Positions 52,293 to 60,167 of a stretch of 64,000 nt of DNA are shown one piece after another. Location of the stretch: the NCBI GenBank assembly GCA_030538155.1, contig JAUNUN010000003.1, positions 36,717 to 100,716 on the forward strand, given 5' to 3'. The DNA comes from a bacterium (GTDB lineage: Bacteria; Desulfobacterota; Desulfobulbia; Desulfobulbales; Desulfobulbaceae). The notes under the pieces were generated by a model. It saw only the letters and a program-made list of their open reading frames with translations. It had not been told where the DNA came from and made no database searches. Made by a program: the position numbers and the translations under genes. How positions within the stretch are numbered: position 1 is the stretch's first letter; every line of letters begins with the position of its first letter.

Positions 52293-52631
52293 TCAGCTCT
52301 TTTGGCTCGGGCCTGGCCTGCGTTCAGCACTCATACCGTATTCAATCGGGCTGAGCACATAGAAGATGTTGAGGCCCTCACTGCTGATGCGGGTAAAGAG
52401 GCGCTCCGCCTCTTCTGCGCTTAGCGCCATGGTGACCTCGATGGGCTGATCGGCCAGTTCAAAAAAGCTTGCCGCGCGCAGCTTTTTATCGTGGCCGAAG
52501 CCTTCGGCAGCCCCGATCAGGGTTGCTCCGCCGATGCCGAGATCGCGCGCGGTATGCACCAGCCATTTACCCAGGCTCTGCCCCCTGTGGCGGCGATCCT
52601 GCTGGGTGTAAAAGGTGAGTTTGTATCCCAT
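52293..52631 (-). CDS. DUF190-family protein, CrcB-associated
   Basis: 112 residues of DUF190: KLTFYTQQDRRHRGQSLGKWLV, GIGGATLIGAAEGFG, FFELADQPIEVTMALSAEEA. DUF190 genes commonly sit beside crcB, and the protein has a PII-like fold, so a regulatory role on the fluoride channel is probable. GGGGGG before ATG 52631 serves as ribosome site. It lies 28 bases after crcB. Confidence 0.9.
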   Translation of the reverse strand: MGYKLTFYTQQDRRHRGQSLGKWLVHTARDLGIGGATLIGAAEGFGHDKKLRAASFFELADQPIEVTMALSAEEAERLFTRISSEGLNIFYVLSPIEYGMSAERRPGPSQKS

Positions 52632-52659
52632 GGCTTATATCCCCCCTTTTTTATATGAT

Positions 52660-53043
52660 TTAGAGACGCCGTAAGCAGGCGATGGTCAGCATGCCCAGGA
52701 TGGTGAGCACCAGCGAACCGCCCACATGGAGGGTGACGGCTACCGCTGCCAGCCACAGGCGTCCTGTTTGCAGCAGGCTCACCACTTCGGCGGAAAAGGT
52801 GGAAAAGGTGGTGAGGGCCCCTAAAAAACCGGTGATGGTGAAGAGCCGCCATTCCGGCGACAAGCTGGGCATCAGGGCAAAGAGGGCCAGGGCCAGGCCG
52901 ATGAGATACGCGCCCAGATAGTTGGCCAGCAAGGTGCCCAGGGGGATGGCCGGGAAAAGCGCGTTGAAGGCACGGCCGAAAAACCAGCGCAGCATGGCCC
53001 CCAGGGATGCACCCAGACTGATGGCGGCAAGGGTCTTTAGCAT
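52660..53043 (-). CDS. crcB: Fluoride ion channel CrcB/FluC
   Basis: 127 residues from ATG 53043; the frame up to 53133 is leader, not protein. Four membrane helices with [14 protein letters not shown] [25 protein letters not shown] and [14 protein letters not shown], the pore Asn and Phe-box motifs of Fluc channels. It exports F- from the cytoplasm as a dimer. Promoter at 53197-53225 and a structured leader precede it. Confidence 0.95.
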   Translation of the reverse strand: MLKTLAAISLGASLGAMLRWFFGRAFNALFPAIPLGTLLANYLGAYLIGLALALFALMPSLSPEWRLFTITGFLGALTTFSTFSAEVVSLLQTGRLWLAAVAVTLHVGGSLVLTILGMLTIACLRRL

Positions 53044-53147
53044 ATGGAATGCAGATTGCAATATGGGCTGAAACAGGCGCTTGCCATGGTGCGGACACAG
53101 GTTCAGGTTCGTCTCGCGGGCCTGGGTGTACAAATATGTTGGTGCAT

Positions 53148-53185
53148 GGTTACCGGGCAGCCGGTGGGCTTGCGGCCTTTCACCC
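53148..53185 (-). promoter_or_regulatory. Structured 5' leader of crcB, unassigned
   Basis: In the transcript orientation this contains GGTG-AAA-GGC-CGCAA-GCC-CACC followed directly by ACCGG-CTGC-CCGGT, nested and adjacent short stems close to the predicted transcript start. It is not the fluoride (crcB) riboswitch I know. It shares short words with GEMM riboswitches (CGCAA.GCC) but lacks the GGGCAAACC box. Confidence 0.35.
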
Positions 53186-53196
53186 TTGATAAGTCT

Positions 53197-53225
53197 GTTA
53201 TACTTGTGCCTTTCTTGATGCGCAA
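53197..53225 (-). promoter_or_regulatory. Promoter for crcB-DUF190
   Basis: Minus strand: TTGCGC (53220-53225), 17 bases, TATAAC (53197-53202). Predicted start near 53190, leaving a leader of about 147 bases. Confidence 0.55.
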
Positions 53226-53304
53226 GCAGGCGTGATTAAACAACCATGCTTTCCGTTGTTTTTCCGCCATGTATCCGGTATGGCTTGCCGTTATGGAGAC
53301 GAGC

Positions 53305-53937
53305 ATGCAAAAAAATGAAACCCTTCCTGCCCAGACGCCTGCTTTGCAGGGACTTATCCGACTTGCACTGAACTGCGGCGCAGATGCAGCCCGCCTAGTG
53401 TCCGCAACCGGCCTGGTTATCCGGGAGGAACTGGTACAGCTCTGCGGCCCGGACAGAGCCTGCCCCGGTTACGGACTCTCACCCGGTTGCCCTCCCCACG
53501 CTCTGCCACCGGCTGCATTCAAACTTTTGACCCAGCGTTGTACCTGGATGCTGCTCTTCAAGATCGATGTGGCCATGGAGTTGTTGCTGGGCCCGGAACG
53601 CAAAGCCATTGCCCGCCGGGTGCATCAAATCTGCGCAACAGTGGAAGATGCGGCTACAATTCAACTTGGTCTGACAGCGCACGGATATGCCGCTGGTTCC
53701 TGCAAGGAGCTTTTTTGTGGTGCTGCCGGCGGCTGCACAGTGCTGACCCATGGTCTGCCCTGCCCTCATGCCCAGGTGGCCCGGCCTTCCCTTTCCGCGG
53801 TCGGCGTTGATTTTGCGGAATTGGCTGCCCTTGCCGGGTGGCCCTATGCCTTAAATGGCGTGCTTGATCCGCACAGCGGCCGAATGCAGGGGCTGATGGC
53901 CGGCTTTGTGCTGTTGGAAGAGACAGGGATGAGGTGA
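53305..53937 (+). CDS. DUF2284-family predicted metal-binding protein
   Basis: 210 residues from ATG 53305, chosen because GGAG at 53295-53298 precedes it. Cys-rich groups LCGPDRACPGYGLSPGCPPH, GSCKELFC and CTVLTHGLPCPHA are the DUF2284 pattern, suggesting a metal or Fe-S site. Function unknown in the family; often in anaerobes. Single gene here, divergent from crcB. Confidence 0.85.
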   Translation: MQKNETLPAQTPALQGLIRLALNCGADAARLVSATGLVIREELVQLCGPDRACPGYGLSPGCPPHALPPAAFKLLTQRCTWMLLFKIDVAMELLLGPERKAIARRVHQICATVEDAATIQLGLTAHGYAAGSCKELFCGAAGGCTVLTHGLPCPHAQVARPSLSAVGVDFAELAALAGWPYALNGVLDPHSGRMQGLMAGFVLLEETGMR

Positions 53938-53990
53938 AACCACAGCCGCTATCTCAGCAAACCTGAGCACACCCAAGCATTTGCTTACTG

Positions 53991-54019
53991 TTGTTTTTTC
54001 ATCTTCTCTTGGTTATATC
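53991..54019 (+). promoter_or_regulatory. Candidate promoter for the periplasmic binding protein gene
   Basis: TTGTTT (53991-53996), 17 bases, TATATC (54014-54019), 66 bases before ATG 54085. Confidence 0.4.
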
Positions 54020-54084
54020 GCCTTCTATGCTGATTTGAGCAGAACCTGTTCCATATAAAATTCCGCTTTTTTGAGGAGAACGGC

Positions 54085-55041
54085 ATGAAGCGGTTTGTGA
54101 ATAATTCCGGTCTGCTCCTGTGCGCGGCGCTGCTGTTTTTCTTCTTTGCGCCCCTGGCCCAGGCTGCGGATTACCGGATAGCCTTTGTTGCCCGCAGTCA
54201 GGCAGATTCTTTTGCTGCCTGGTTTGTCCATGCCATGACCGAAGAGGTGGTCAACTACCGGAATCTGCACCTGGATGTGATGGACAGCCAGGCGGATGAC
54301 GCCATGGAAAACGCCTTTATCGAGAGCGCGCTTGCCAACCGCTACGACCTCATCATTGTGCAGCCCAACAGCGAGGCCCAGCGGCCCTGTATCGAAAAGG
54401 CCATCAGCGCGGGTGTGCCGGTGATCATCACCAATCCGCGCATTACCGGAATTGAGGGCGCATCCACGGTTGACGCCGATGCCTACGAGCAGGCCGCAGT
54501 CAGCGCGCGCCTGGCCCTGACCCAGATGCACCAGGACGCAAGGGCGGTGGTGCTGAACGGCCCCAGCGGCAATGGCCATGCCATGAAACGCCGCCAGGCC
54601 TGGCAAAAAGAGTTTTTCAACAAGCGGCCGGATGTACAGATCGTGGCCGAAGGGGTTGCCGACTGGAGAAAGGACGAGGCCGCGCGCCTGATGCAGGACT
54701 GGGTACAAACCAATGACAAGATCGACCTTCTTGTGTGCATGAATGACAGTATGTGCCTGGGTGCGCTTGAGGTGTTACAAAGTAACCCTGAATATGCCGA
54801 TATCCACAGCTACGGCGTTGACGGCATTGTGGAGGCGGTCCTGCTGATTCAGGAAGGACGGATGACCGCCACTGCCCTGCAGAACGCCTATGAGTTGGCC
54901 GCCCGCACCATCGAAGTGGCAGACGGCCTGCTCAGCGGCACAATTACGCAGATCGACATAGACTTGGAAAGCCCGCTCATCACTAAGGAAAATGTGGGGG
55001 ATTTTATCGAAATCTACAAAAAAGCCGGGGCTATAAAGTAA
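54085..55041 (+). CDS. Periplasmic sugar-type substrate-binding protein, orphan
   Basis: 318 residues: signal peptide (LLLCAALLFFFFAPLAQAA), then a type I periplasmic binding protein of the RbsB/Peripla_BP_4 class: YRIAFVARSQADSFAAWF, DLIIVQPNSEAQRPCIEKAI, GVPVIITNPR, VVLNGPSGNGHA, LVCMNDSMCLGALEVL and YGVDGIVEAV. Normally such a protein serves an ABC sugar importer or a sensor, but no permease, ATPase or kinase is adjacent. GAGGAG precedes ATG 54085. Ligand unknown. Confidence 0.9.
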   Translation: MKRFVNNSGLLLCAALLFFFFAPLAQAADYRIAFVARSQADSFAAWFVHAMTEEVVNYRNLHLDVMDSQADDAMENAFIESALANRYDLIIVQPNSEAQRPCIEKAISAGVPVIITNPRITGIEGASTVDADAYEQAAVSARLALTQMHQDARAVVLNGPSGNGHAMKRRQAWQKEFFNKRPDVQIVAEGVADWRKDEAARLMQDWVQTNDKIDLLVCMNDSMCLGALEVLQSNPEYADIHSYGVDGIVEAVLLIQEGRMTATALQNAYELAARTIEVADGLLSGTITQIDIDLESPLITKENVGDFIEIYKKAGAIK

Positions 55042-55110
55042 GGGAGCCGGAGGCAGTGCTGCTCCCGGCTTCTGTACCGCATTTGTGTCGCACTGCATTG
55101 CATGCCGTTT

Positions 55111-55653
55111 TTAGTGCGGCAAGAGCTTGCAGAAGATGATTTTGCCGTCACCCGGCGCGTAAAAATCCGGCAGATGGGCCTCCTGCCGGTAGCCGCAGCG
55201 CTCATAAAAGATGCGGGTAGGCGTGTACTGTTCGCGGCTTGAGGTATCGATATAGAGCCGGGCACCGCCCATGCACCGCACCCCTTGTTCCACTAGTCGC
55301 AGCAGTTCACGACCAAGCCCCCTGTCTTGACAAGCGGGATCAACCGCAATCCAGTACAGATCAAAGCCGGCCCTGGTGCCGGGGATGGGGCCATAGCAGG
55401 CATAGGCCACCATGTTTACAGCCGCTATGTTTGAGGCCGCTATATTTAAGACCACCGCGTCTACACCATCCCCTTGCCGCTCTTCCGCAAAGAGAAAAAA
55501 GTAGCCGCTCTCTTTGCCTTTAGCCAAATGCTCTTCAGCCAGTTCCCGCGCAATCCTGATTTCTTCTGGAATGAAAAAACCGGTTTTTTGTACCAGGGCC
55601 TTGATCCGGCCCGGATCAGACGGCAGCACCTGGGAGCGATAGGAGAGCTTCAT
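55111..55653 (-). CDS. GNAT-family N-acetyltransferase in the beta-lysine cassette
   Basis: 180 residues from ATG 55653, overlapping the upstream ATP-grasp stop by four bases (so the longer frame to 55854 is rejected). GNAT fold with the acetyl-CoA motif DPACQDRGLGRELLRLVEQ (motif A, Q/RxxGxG/A) and YIDTSSREQYTPTRIFYERCGY at the C-terminus. It would acetylate an amine. At 180 residues it is much shorter than the known beta-lysine acetyltransferase AblB (about 270). Last gene of the kamA/ATP-grasp cassette; the coupling suggests it works on the cassette product. Confidence 0.9.
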   Translation of the reverse strand: MKLSYRSQVLPSDPGRIKALVQKTGFFIPEEIRIARELAEEHLAKGKESGYFFLFAEERQGDGVDAVVLNIAASNIAAVNMVAYACYGPIPGTRAGFDLYWIAVDPACQDRGLGRELLRLVEQGVRCMGGARLYIDTSSREQYTPTRIFYERCGYRQEAHLPDFYAPGDGKIIFCKLLPH

Positions 55654-56669
55654 GGCTTCTGAGCCAGGGCTGCCTGGATGAGGCGGCCAATAGCCTCGTG
55701 ATAGGCAATGCCGGCCTGGTGCAGGGCTGCGGCAAAACCCGCATCCAGGGCCAGGCAGGGGTTGGCGTTTACCTCCAAAACCCAGGGTCGACCAGCATGA
55801 TCCACCCGGAAATCCACCCGGGCATAGCCGCTGAGCTGCAGGGCGTGCCGACACTGCCGGGCTAAAATGCGCAGTTCGGCTAAAAGCGCCTCGTCTTCAT
55901 CTCCCGGAAAGACGCGCCGGGTGTGGCGGCAGGCAAAGGAGTCTTGTTCCCACTTGGCGGCATAGTCCACAATCTTGGGCTGATCCGGCGGGAAATCATC
56001 AAAAACTATTTCCGCCACCGGCAAGACCTCGACCTCGCCACCTCCATCTGCACCATCAGTATCTTCTCCACTATCCAGCAAACTCACGTTGAACTCGCGG
56101 CCTTCGATATAGGCCTCGGCAAAAAACGCTCCGCCCGGCCTGTGGCGGCGTTCGCGCAAGATCTCCTGCAGGGCCGCCATACTGGAGGGCCTCTGCACGC
56201 TGGAGGCATCCATGCCGATAGAGGCGTGTTCCCATACCGATTTGATCACCCACCTGCCGTCAAGCTCCTGATCCGTGCTGGTCTTACCCTCAGTCGCTTC
56301 ATACCAGGCCGGCGTGGCAATGCCCGCCTGTTGCAAACGCTTCTTGGCCAGTATTTTGTTGGAACTAAGCAAGAGGGCGGTGGCGCTGCTGCCGGTAAAG
56401 GGGATAGCGGCTGCCTCAAGACAGGCGGGCAAGAGATGGATGAGCCTGCCCTGGCCTGCCAGGGATTCCACCAGATTAAAGACCAGGCCGGCCTGCTGTT
56501 CGCGCAGTACAGCCATTATCCCCTCCAGATTGAGACCACAGGCGTGGCTATGGCAACTATGCCCGAGATATGCAAGCGCCTGACTGATTGCCTCAGCCTG
56601 CACCAGAACATCCTGGGCGTCTGCGGCATCGGCCGCGGTAACGCTGTCGTGCAAAAGAACGATGTGCAT
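55650..56669 (-). CDS. D-alanine-D-alanine ligase-like ATP-grasp enzyme (second of pair)
   Basis: 339 residues. N-terminal preATP-grasp (IVLLHDSV...LVFNLVESLAGQGR), ATP-grasp with SNKILAKKRLQQAGIATPAWY, WVIKSVWEHASIGMD, FFAEAYIEGREFNVSLL and the Mg/ATP motif VDFRVDHAGRPWVLEVNANPCL. Ligases of this fold join a carboxylate to an amine via acyl phosphate. An acidic insert (DSGEDTDGADGGGEVEVLP) is unusual. It differs enough from the upstream ligase to have another substrate. 12 bases after it. Confidence 0.88.
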   Translation of the reverse strand: MHIVLLHDSVTAADAADAQDVLVQAEAISQALAYLGHSCHSHACGLNLEGIMAVLREQQAGLVFNLVESLAGQGRLIHLLPACLEAAAIPFTGSSATALLLSSNKILAKKRLQQAGIATPAWYEATEGKTSTDQELDGRWVIKSVWEHASIGMDASSVQRPSSMAALQEILRERRHRPGGAFFAEAYIEGREFNVSLLDSGEDTDGADGGGEVEVLPVAEIVFDDFPPDQPKIVDYAAKWEQDSFACRHTRRVFPGDEDEALLAELRILARQCRHALQLSGYARVDFRVDHAGRPWVLEVNANPCLALDAGFAAALHQAGIAYHEAIGRLIQAALAQKP

Positions 56670-56681
56670 GGAGTGTTATAC

Positions 56682-57683
56682 CTATGATACCTGTGCGGCA
56701 AGGCGTTTTTGCGCGGAACCGACAATGCGACCAATCAAATCCTGATAGGCAATCCCGGCCAGGTTGCAGAGGATGGGCAGATCCGAGTGGCTCGGGTGCA
56801 GGCCGGCAAGGGGGTTGACCTCCATAAAAAGCGGCCTGCCCGTGCTATCGCAGCGCAGATCCACCCTGCCGCCATCCCGACAGTCTAAAACCCGCCAGGC
56901 GGTCAGGGCCACGGCCTCGGCCTGGACCACAACGGCGTCTTCTTGCGGCCGAATCAGGCGATACTCTACCCGGCTCTGCCAGTTTTCCTTGTTGCCGTAC
57001 GAATAGACGCCCTGCTCTGCCTCCTCATTCAGGAGCACTTCCATACAGCCCAGCACTTCGGCCTCCGCTCCGGTGCCGATAATACCGGTAGTGAATTCCC
57101 GACCCGGAAGATAGGGTTCGATCAGAACCGGCTGCCGAAACCGGGCCAGCAAGCGGCTGCAGACTAGGGGCAGATCTGCTGCCTGATCCACAATCGACAG
57201 CGGGGTAATGCCCTTGCCCGTACCCTCGGCCACAGGCTTGATGAAGTAAGGCCCGTCAAAGCTGGGCAGAGGCATGTTTTCACTCTCCGTCACCACCAGG
57301 GCCGGGGCCGTGGCCACGCCTGCATCGCGCAGGACCGCCTTGCACATGCCCTTGTGCAGGGTCAGGCACATGACCAAGGGGTCTGAGAAGGTGTAGGGAA
57401 TGCGGTAGAGATCCAAAATCGCCGGCACCTGAGCCTCCCGGCTCATGCCGTGCAGACCTTCGGCGATGTTGAAAACCAGATCCCAGCGTTTACCCGCAAC
57501 CAAGGCCGCTGTCAGTTGACGGGCATGGCCGATGCGTTCGGTTCGGTGGCCAAGCCGGGCCAGGGCCGTTTCAAGGGCAGCAATGGTCTCTTCCTGGTCA
57601 AATTCGGCGGTCTCCTCCTCGCTATAACCTTCGGCAAGGTAGGTGGAGCGCAGATCAAAACAGAGTCCAATAGTCAAAGACAT
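56682..57683 (-). CDS. D-alanine-D-alanine ligase-like ATP-grasp enzyme (first of pair)
   Basis: 333 residues. TLHKGMCKAVLRDAGVATAPA, YFIKPVAEGTGKGI (ATP-binding, Lys), LIEPYLPGREFTTGIIG and FMEVNPLAGLHPSHSDLPIL at the metal site; the last resembles the Ddl EVNTLPG motif more closely than its neighbour. Likely makes an amide or peptide bond with ATP. It lies 106 bases after kamA and 12 before the second ligase. No mur or ddl-type cell-wall genes are near, which argues against the standard D-Ala role. Confidence 0.88.
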   Translation of the reverse strand: MSLTIGLCFDLRSTYLAEGYSEEETAEFDQEETIAALETALARLGHRTERIGHARQLTAALVAGKRWDLVFNIAEGLHGMSREAQVPAILDLYRIPYTFSDPLVMCLTLHKGMCKAVLRDAGVATAPALVVTESENMPLPSFDGPYFIKPVAEGTGKGITPLSIVDQAADLPLVCSRLLARFRQPVLIEPYLPGREFTTGIIGTGAEAEVLGCMEVLLNEEAEQGVYSYGNKENWQSRVEYRLIRPQEDAVVVQAEAVALTAWRVLDCRDGGRVDLRCDSTGRPLFMEVNPLAGLHPSHSDLPILCNLAGIAYQDLIGRIVGSAQKRLAAQVS

Positions 57684-57789
57684 GGTCTTTCAGTGAAAAA
57701 GGAAGAAGTGTGGAAACCCGCAGCCACGCTGAGCGATGAACGGCGAAGCTACGGGAGTGCATGTATAGGTTTTTGATCAGGGAATGGAA

Positions 57790-59091
57790 TCAGCGGCTGA
57801 AATCCGGATAGTGATAGAGCCCGCCCTCGTAGTTGCACAGGGCCAGACCATCGGCATCACAGCCCAGGACTGCACTCGGCATGAGCGGGATCTTGCCGCC
57901 GCCCCCAGGAGCGTCGATGACATAGGTGGGCACGGCATAGCCGCTGGTGTGACCGCGCAGATCGCGGATAATATCCAGGCCCTTGTCCACCGGGGTGCGG
58001 AAATGGGCCGAACCGCTGATCGGGTCACACTGGTAGAGGTAGTAGGGTCGCACTCGCATCAGCAAAAGCCGGTGCATCAGGCTCTTCATGGTCTGGGAAT
58101 CATCGTTGACCCCGGCCAAAAGCACGGACTGCGAACCAAGGGGAATACCCGCATCGGCCAGCCGGGCGCAGGCCTTGGCAGCCTCAGGCGTGCACTCATC
58201 CGGGTGGGCAAAGTGCAGGCTGAGCATGAGCGGGTGGTGTTTGTGCAGCATGCGGGTGAGCGCGGGCGTTACCCTTTGGGGCAACACAGCCGGCACCTTG
58301 GTGCCGATGCGGATGATTTCCACATGCTCGATCGCGCGCAAACGGGCCAAGATCCAGTCTAGTTGCTCGTCGCTGAGCAAAAGCGGATCACCGCCTGAAA
58401 GGAGCACATCCCGGATGGTCGGATGCGCCTTGATATAGCTGAAGGCCTGTTCCAGCCGCTGACGGCCCGGATGAATGCGGTTGTGGCCCACCACGCGGGA
58501 ACGGGTGCAGTAGCGGCAGTAGGTGGAACAGAAATCCGTCAGCAAGAGGAGGACCCGGTCCGGATAGCGGTGCACTAGGCCAGGTGCCGGGCTCTGTGCA
58601 GCCTCGCTGAGCGGATCATCCGCTTCGCCTGTGCTGCGCAGATTCTCCATGACCGTGGGCACCACGGTGCGACGCAGGGCCTGATCCGGATTGTCTGCAT
58701 CCAGAAGGCTCATGTAGTACGGCGTGATGGACAAAGGCAAGGTCTGGCCACTCTCCTGAAAGGCGGCCTCTTCCACAGCGGAGAGCTTGAGCATGCGGGA
58801 GAGTTCTTCGTAGCTGCGGATGCGATGCGCCACCTGCCAGTGCCAGTCGTTCCAGAGTTTGGCGTTGACTTCGGGAAAGAATTTTTTGCGAAAACTCAAG
58901 CTCCTGGAAGAAGGAGCGGGCTTGCGGCGCGAATAGGTATGGGAAGAGAAAGAAGGATGGCGGAGCTGGACCAGGGAGGGCGGCAGCGGGCAGGTAATCA
59001 GTTGGGCCGAACTTGGAGGGTCATCTTCTTCCTCCGGCAGAGGAGCAGGGGCAAGGACCGGCTCGTCGGCCGGTAGGGCTGTTATCAGCAT
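57790..59091 (-). CDS. kamA: Lysine 2,3-aminomutase
   Basis: 433 residues, radical-SAM/PLP enzyme converting L-lysine to L-beta-lysine. CSTYCRYC gives cluster ligands Cys188/192/195 and TRSR places Arg197; PLP-binding Lys400 is in APGGGGKIP. Compared with Clostridium subterminale LAM (Cys125/129/132, Arg134, Lys337), all sit at a constant offset of 63, and the lysine-binding Asp293 and Asp330 correspond to Asp356 and Asp393, both kept. In glutamate 2,3-aminomutase these are Lys and Asn, so lysine is the likely substrate. The first ~70 residues are a Pro/acidic extension. Followed by two ATP-grasp genes and a GNAT. Confidence 0.93.
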   Translation of the reverse strand: MLITALPADEPVLAPAPLPEEEDDPPSSAQLITCPLPPSLVQLRHPSFSSHTYSRRKPAPSSRSLSFRKKFFPEVNAKLWNDWHWQVAHRIRSYEELSRMLKLSAVEEAAFQESGQTLPLSITPYYMSLLDADNPDQALRRTVVPTVMENLRSTGEADDPLSEAAQSPAPGLVHRYPDRVLLLLTDFCSTYCRYCTRSRVVGHNRIHPGRQRLEQAFSYIKAHPTIRDVLLSGGDPLLLSDEQLDWILARLRAIEHVEIIRIGTKVPAVLPQRVTPALTRMLHKHHPLMLSLHFAHPDECTPEAAKACARLADAGIPLGSQSVLLAGVNDDSQTMKSLMHRLLLMRVRPYYLYQCDPISGSAHFRTPVDKGLDIIRDLRGHTSGYAVPTYVIDAPGGGGKIPLMPSAVLGCDADGLALCNYEGGLYHYPDFSR

Positions 59092-59206
59092 GGTTGTGGT
59101 ACCTATAAAGTCTGTATTGGCTGGTTTAGTAGAAAAAGAACTCGTTCATGCAATCTGCTCTGCGACTGATGCGTCCAATGCGGGCCGCACCATTTTGAGC
59201 AGCGCC

Positions 59207-59234
59207 AATATAGGGATTTCACTGCAAAACGCAA
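59207..59234 (-). promoter_or_regulatory. Candidate promoter for the kamA cassette
   Basis: Minus strand: TTGCGT (59229-59234), 16 bases, TATATT (59207-59212), about 115 bases before kamA. Confidence 0.4.
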
Positions 59235-59399
59235 AGAAATTCCGCATTATAAAAATACGTGAAATCAATAAGTAAGAGGACAAGCTGAAAAAATATCGAC
59301 CAAACCCGCGCCTGCATCCACAAGACCGGCCCAGGAAGAAAAACATGGGCCGCACTAAGCCCGGTGGTCGGATAAAATGCCCGCTCGCACCGCTTTCTG

Positions 59400-59428
59400 T
59401 TTACCCGTGGTCACACTTTGCATATAAT
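59400..59428 (+). promoter_or_regulatory. Promoter for the lipoprotein gene
   Basis: TTTACC (59400-59405), 17 bases, TATAAT (59423-59428), 86 bases before ATG 59515. Confidence 0.55.
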
Positions 59429-59514
59429 AGTTCAACCATCTGCCCAGGAGGGAGGGAGACCCGGTTTGTACGGTCGCAGAGCATGGCGGCGTATAAGCCT
59501 GTGCGGAGGAAACA

Positions 59515-60111
59515 ATGTTATATGCAAAAATAGGTTTGAGCCTGCTGCTGGCTCTGGCATTGACCTTTCCCGGCTGTGCCGCCAGGAAGGAAGACAGTGC
59601 CCGGCCGACGGTACAGGAGAAAAATCCGCGACCAGCCTTGACCTTGCAGCAATGGTACCGGACCATCGTGGTTGAACCGGTTGCCATTCCTGTTGAAATG
59701 GCCAAGCAGTATCCCCAGGCGGCCCGCTCCTGCCAGAGAAATACCATTGCCGGGCTCAAGGCCGGGCAGATGTTCACGCTGGTGGATCACACAGCGCCGG
59801 AGGAGCCCGCCTTTCCGGTTCTTTTGGTGCGCAGCAAGATTACCGACATGCGCCTGACCAGCACAATCAGCAGATTATGGGCCGGGTCAGCAGCCGCCAG
59901 TTCCTACATCAATATGGATGTGCAATTGGTGGATGCCGAGACCCGAAAAGTCGTGCACGAAAAGCAGCTCTCCACCATCTCGGCCGTTCCGGCCCCTACC
60001 CCGACAGCATCATCCGGCCCGGCAAAAAGCGCGGAAAAGGACATCAGCGAGGCCATGGGCGCCCTGGTAGCCGAATATGTTGTTGGCGTGATGCCCGCCA
60101 AAAAACCCTAG
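59515..60111 (+). CDS. Predicted lipoprotein, DUF4410-like
   Basis: 198 residues: signal peptide with lipobox FPGC (Cys21). The body has RTIVVEPVAIPVEMAKQYPQ, LLVRSKITDMRLTSTISRLWAGSAAASSYINMDVQLVDAET and a C-terminal AMGALVAEYVVG helix, resembling DUF4410/GumN-free lipoproteins seen in envelope clusters. Function unknown. GGAGG before ATG 59515 supports the start. Confidence 0.75.
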   Translation: MLYAKIGLSLLLALALTFPGCAARKEDSARPTVQEKNPRPALTLQQWYRTIVVEPVAIPVEMAKQYPQAARSCQRNTIAGLKAGQMFTLVDHTAPEEPAFPVLLVRSKITDMRLTSTISRLWAGSAAASSYINMDVQLVDAETRKVVHEKQLSTISAVPAPTPTASSGPAKSAEKDISEAMGALVAEYVVGVMPAKKP

Positions 60112-60167
60112 CCAGTCTTTTCTCCTTTATTGTCTCCTTACTGGGAATGGGAGAAAAACCCTCACCC

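Larger units (their letters stand above)
59092..59514. other. Intergenic region between kamA and a lipoprotein gene
   Basis: 423 bases with divergent promoters (listed separately). Purine-rich GGAGGGAGGGAG at 59445-59459 is striking but unexplained. No believable gene. Confidence 0.5.

Noticed and set aside
53044..53190. Fluoride (crcB) or GEMM riboswitch upstream of crcB
   Set aside because: Neither the crcB pseudoknot sequence nor the GGGCAAACC box of GEMM is present; reported only as an unassigned leader.
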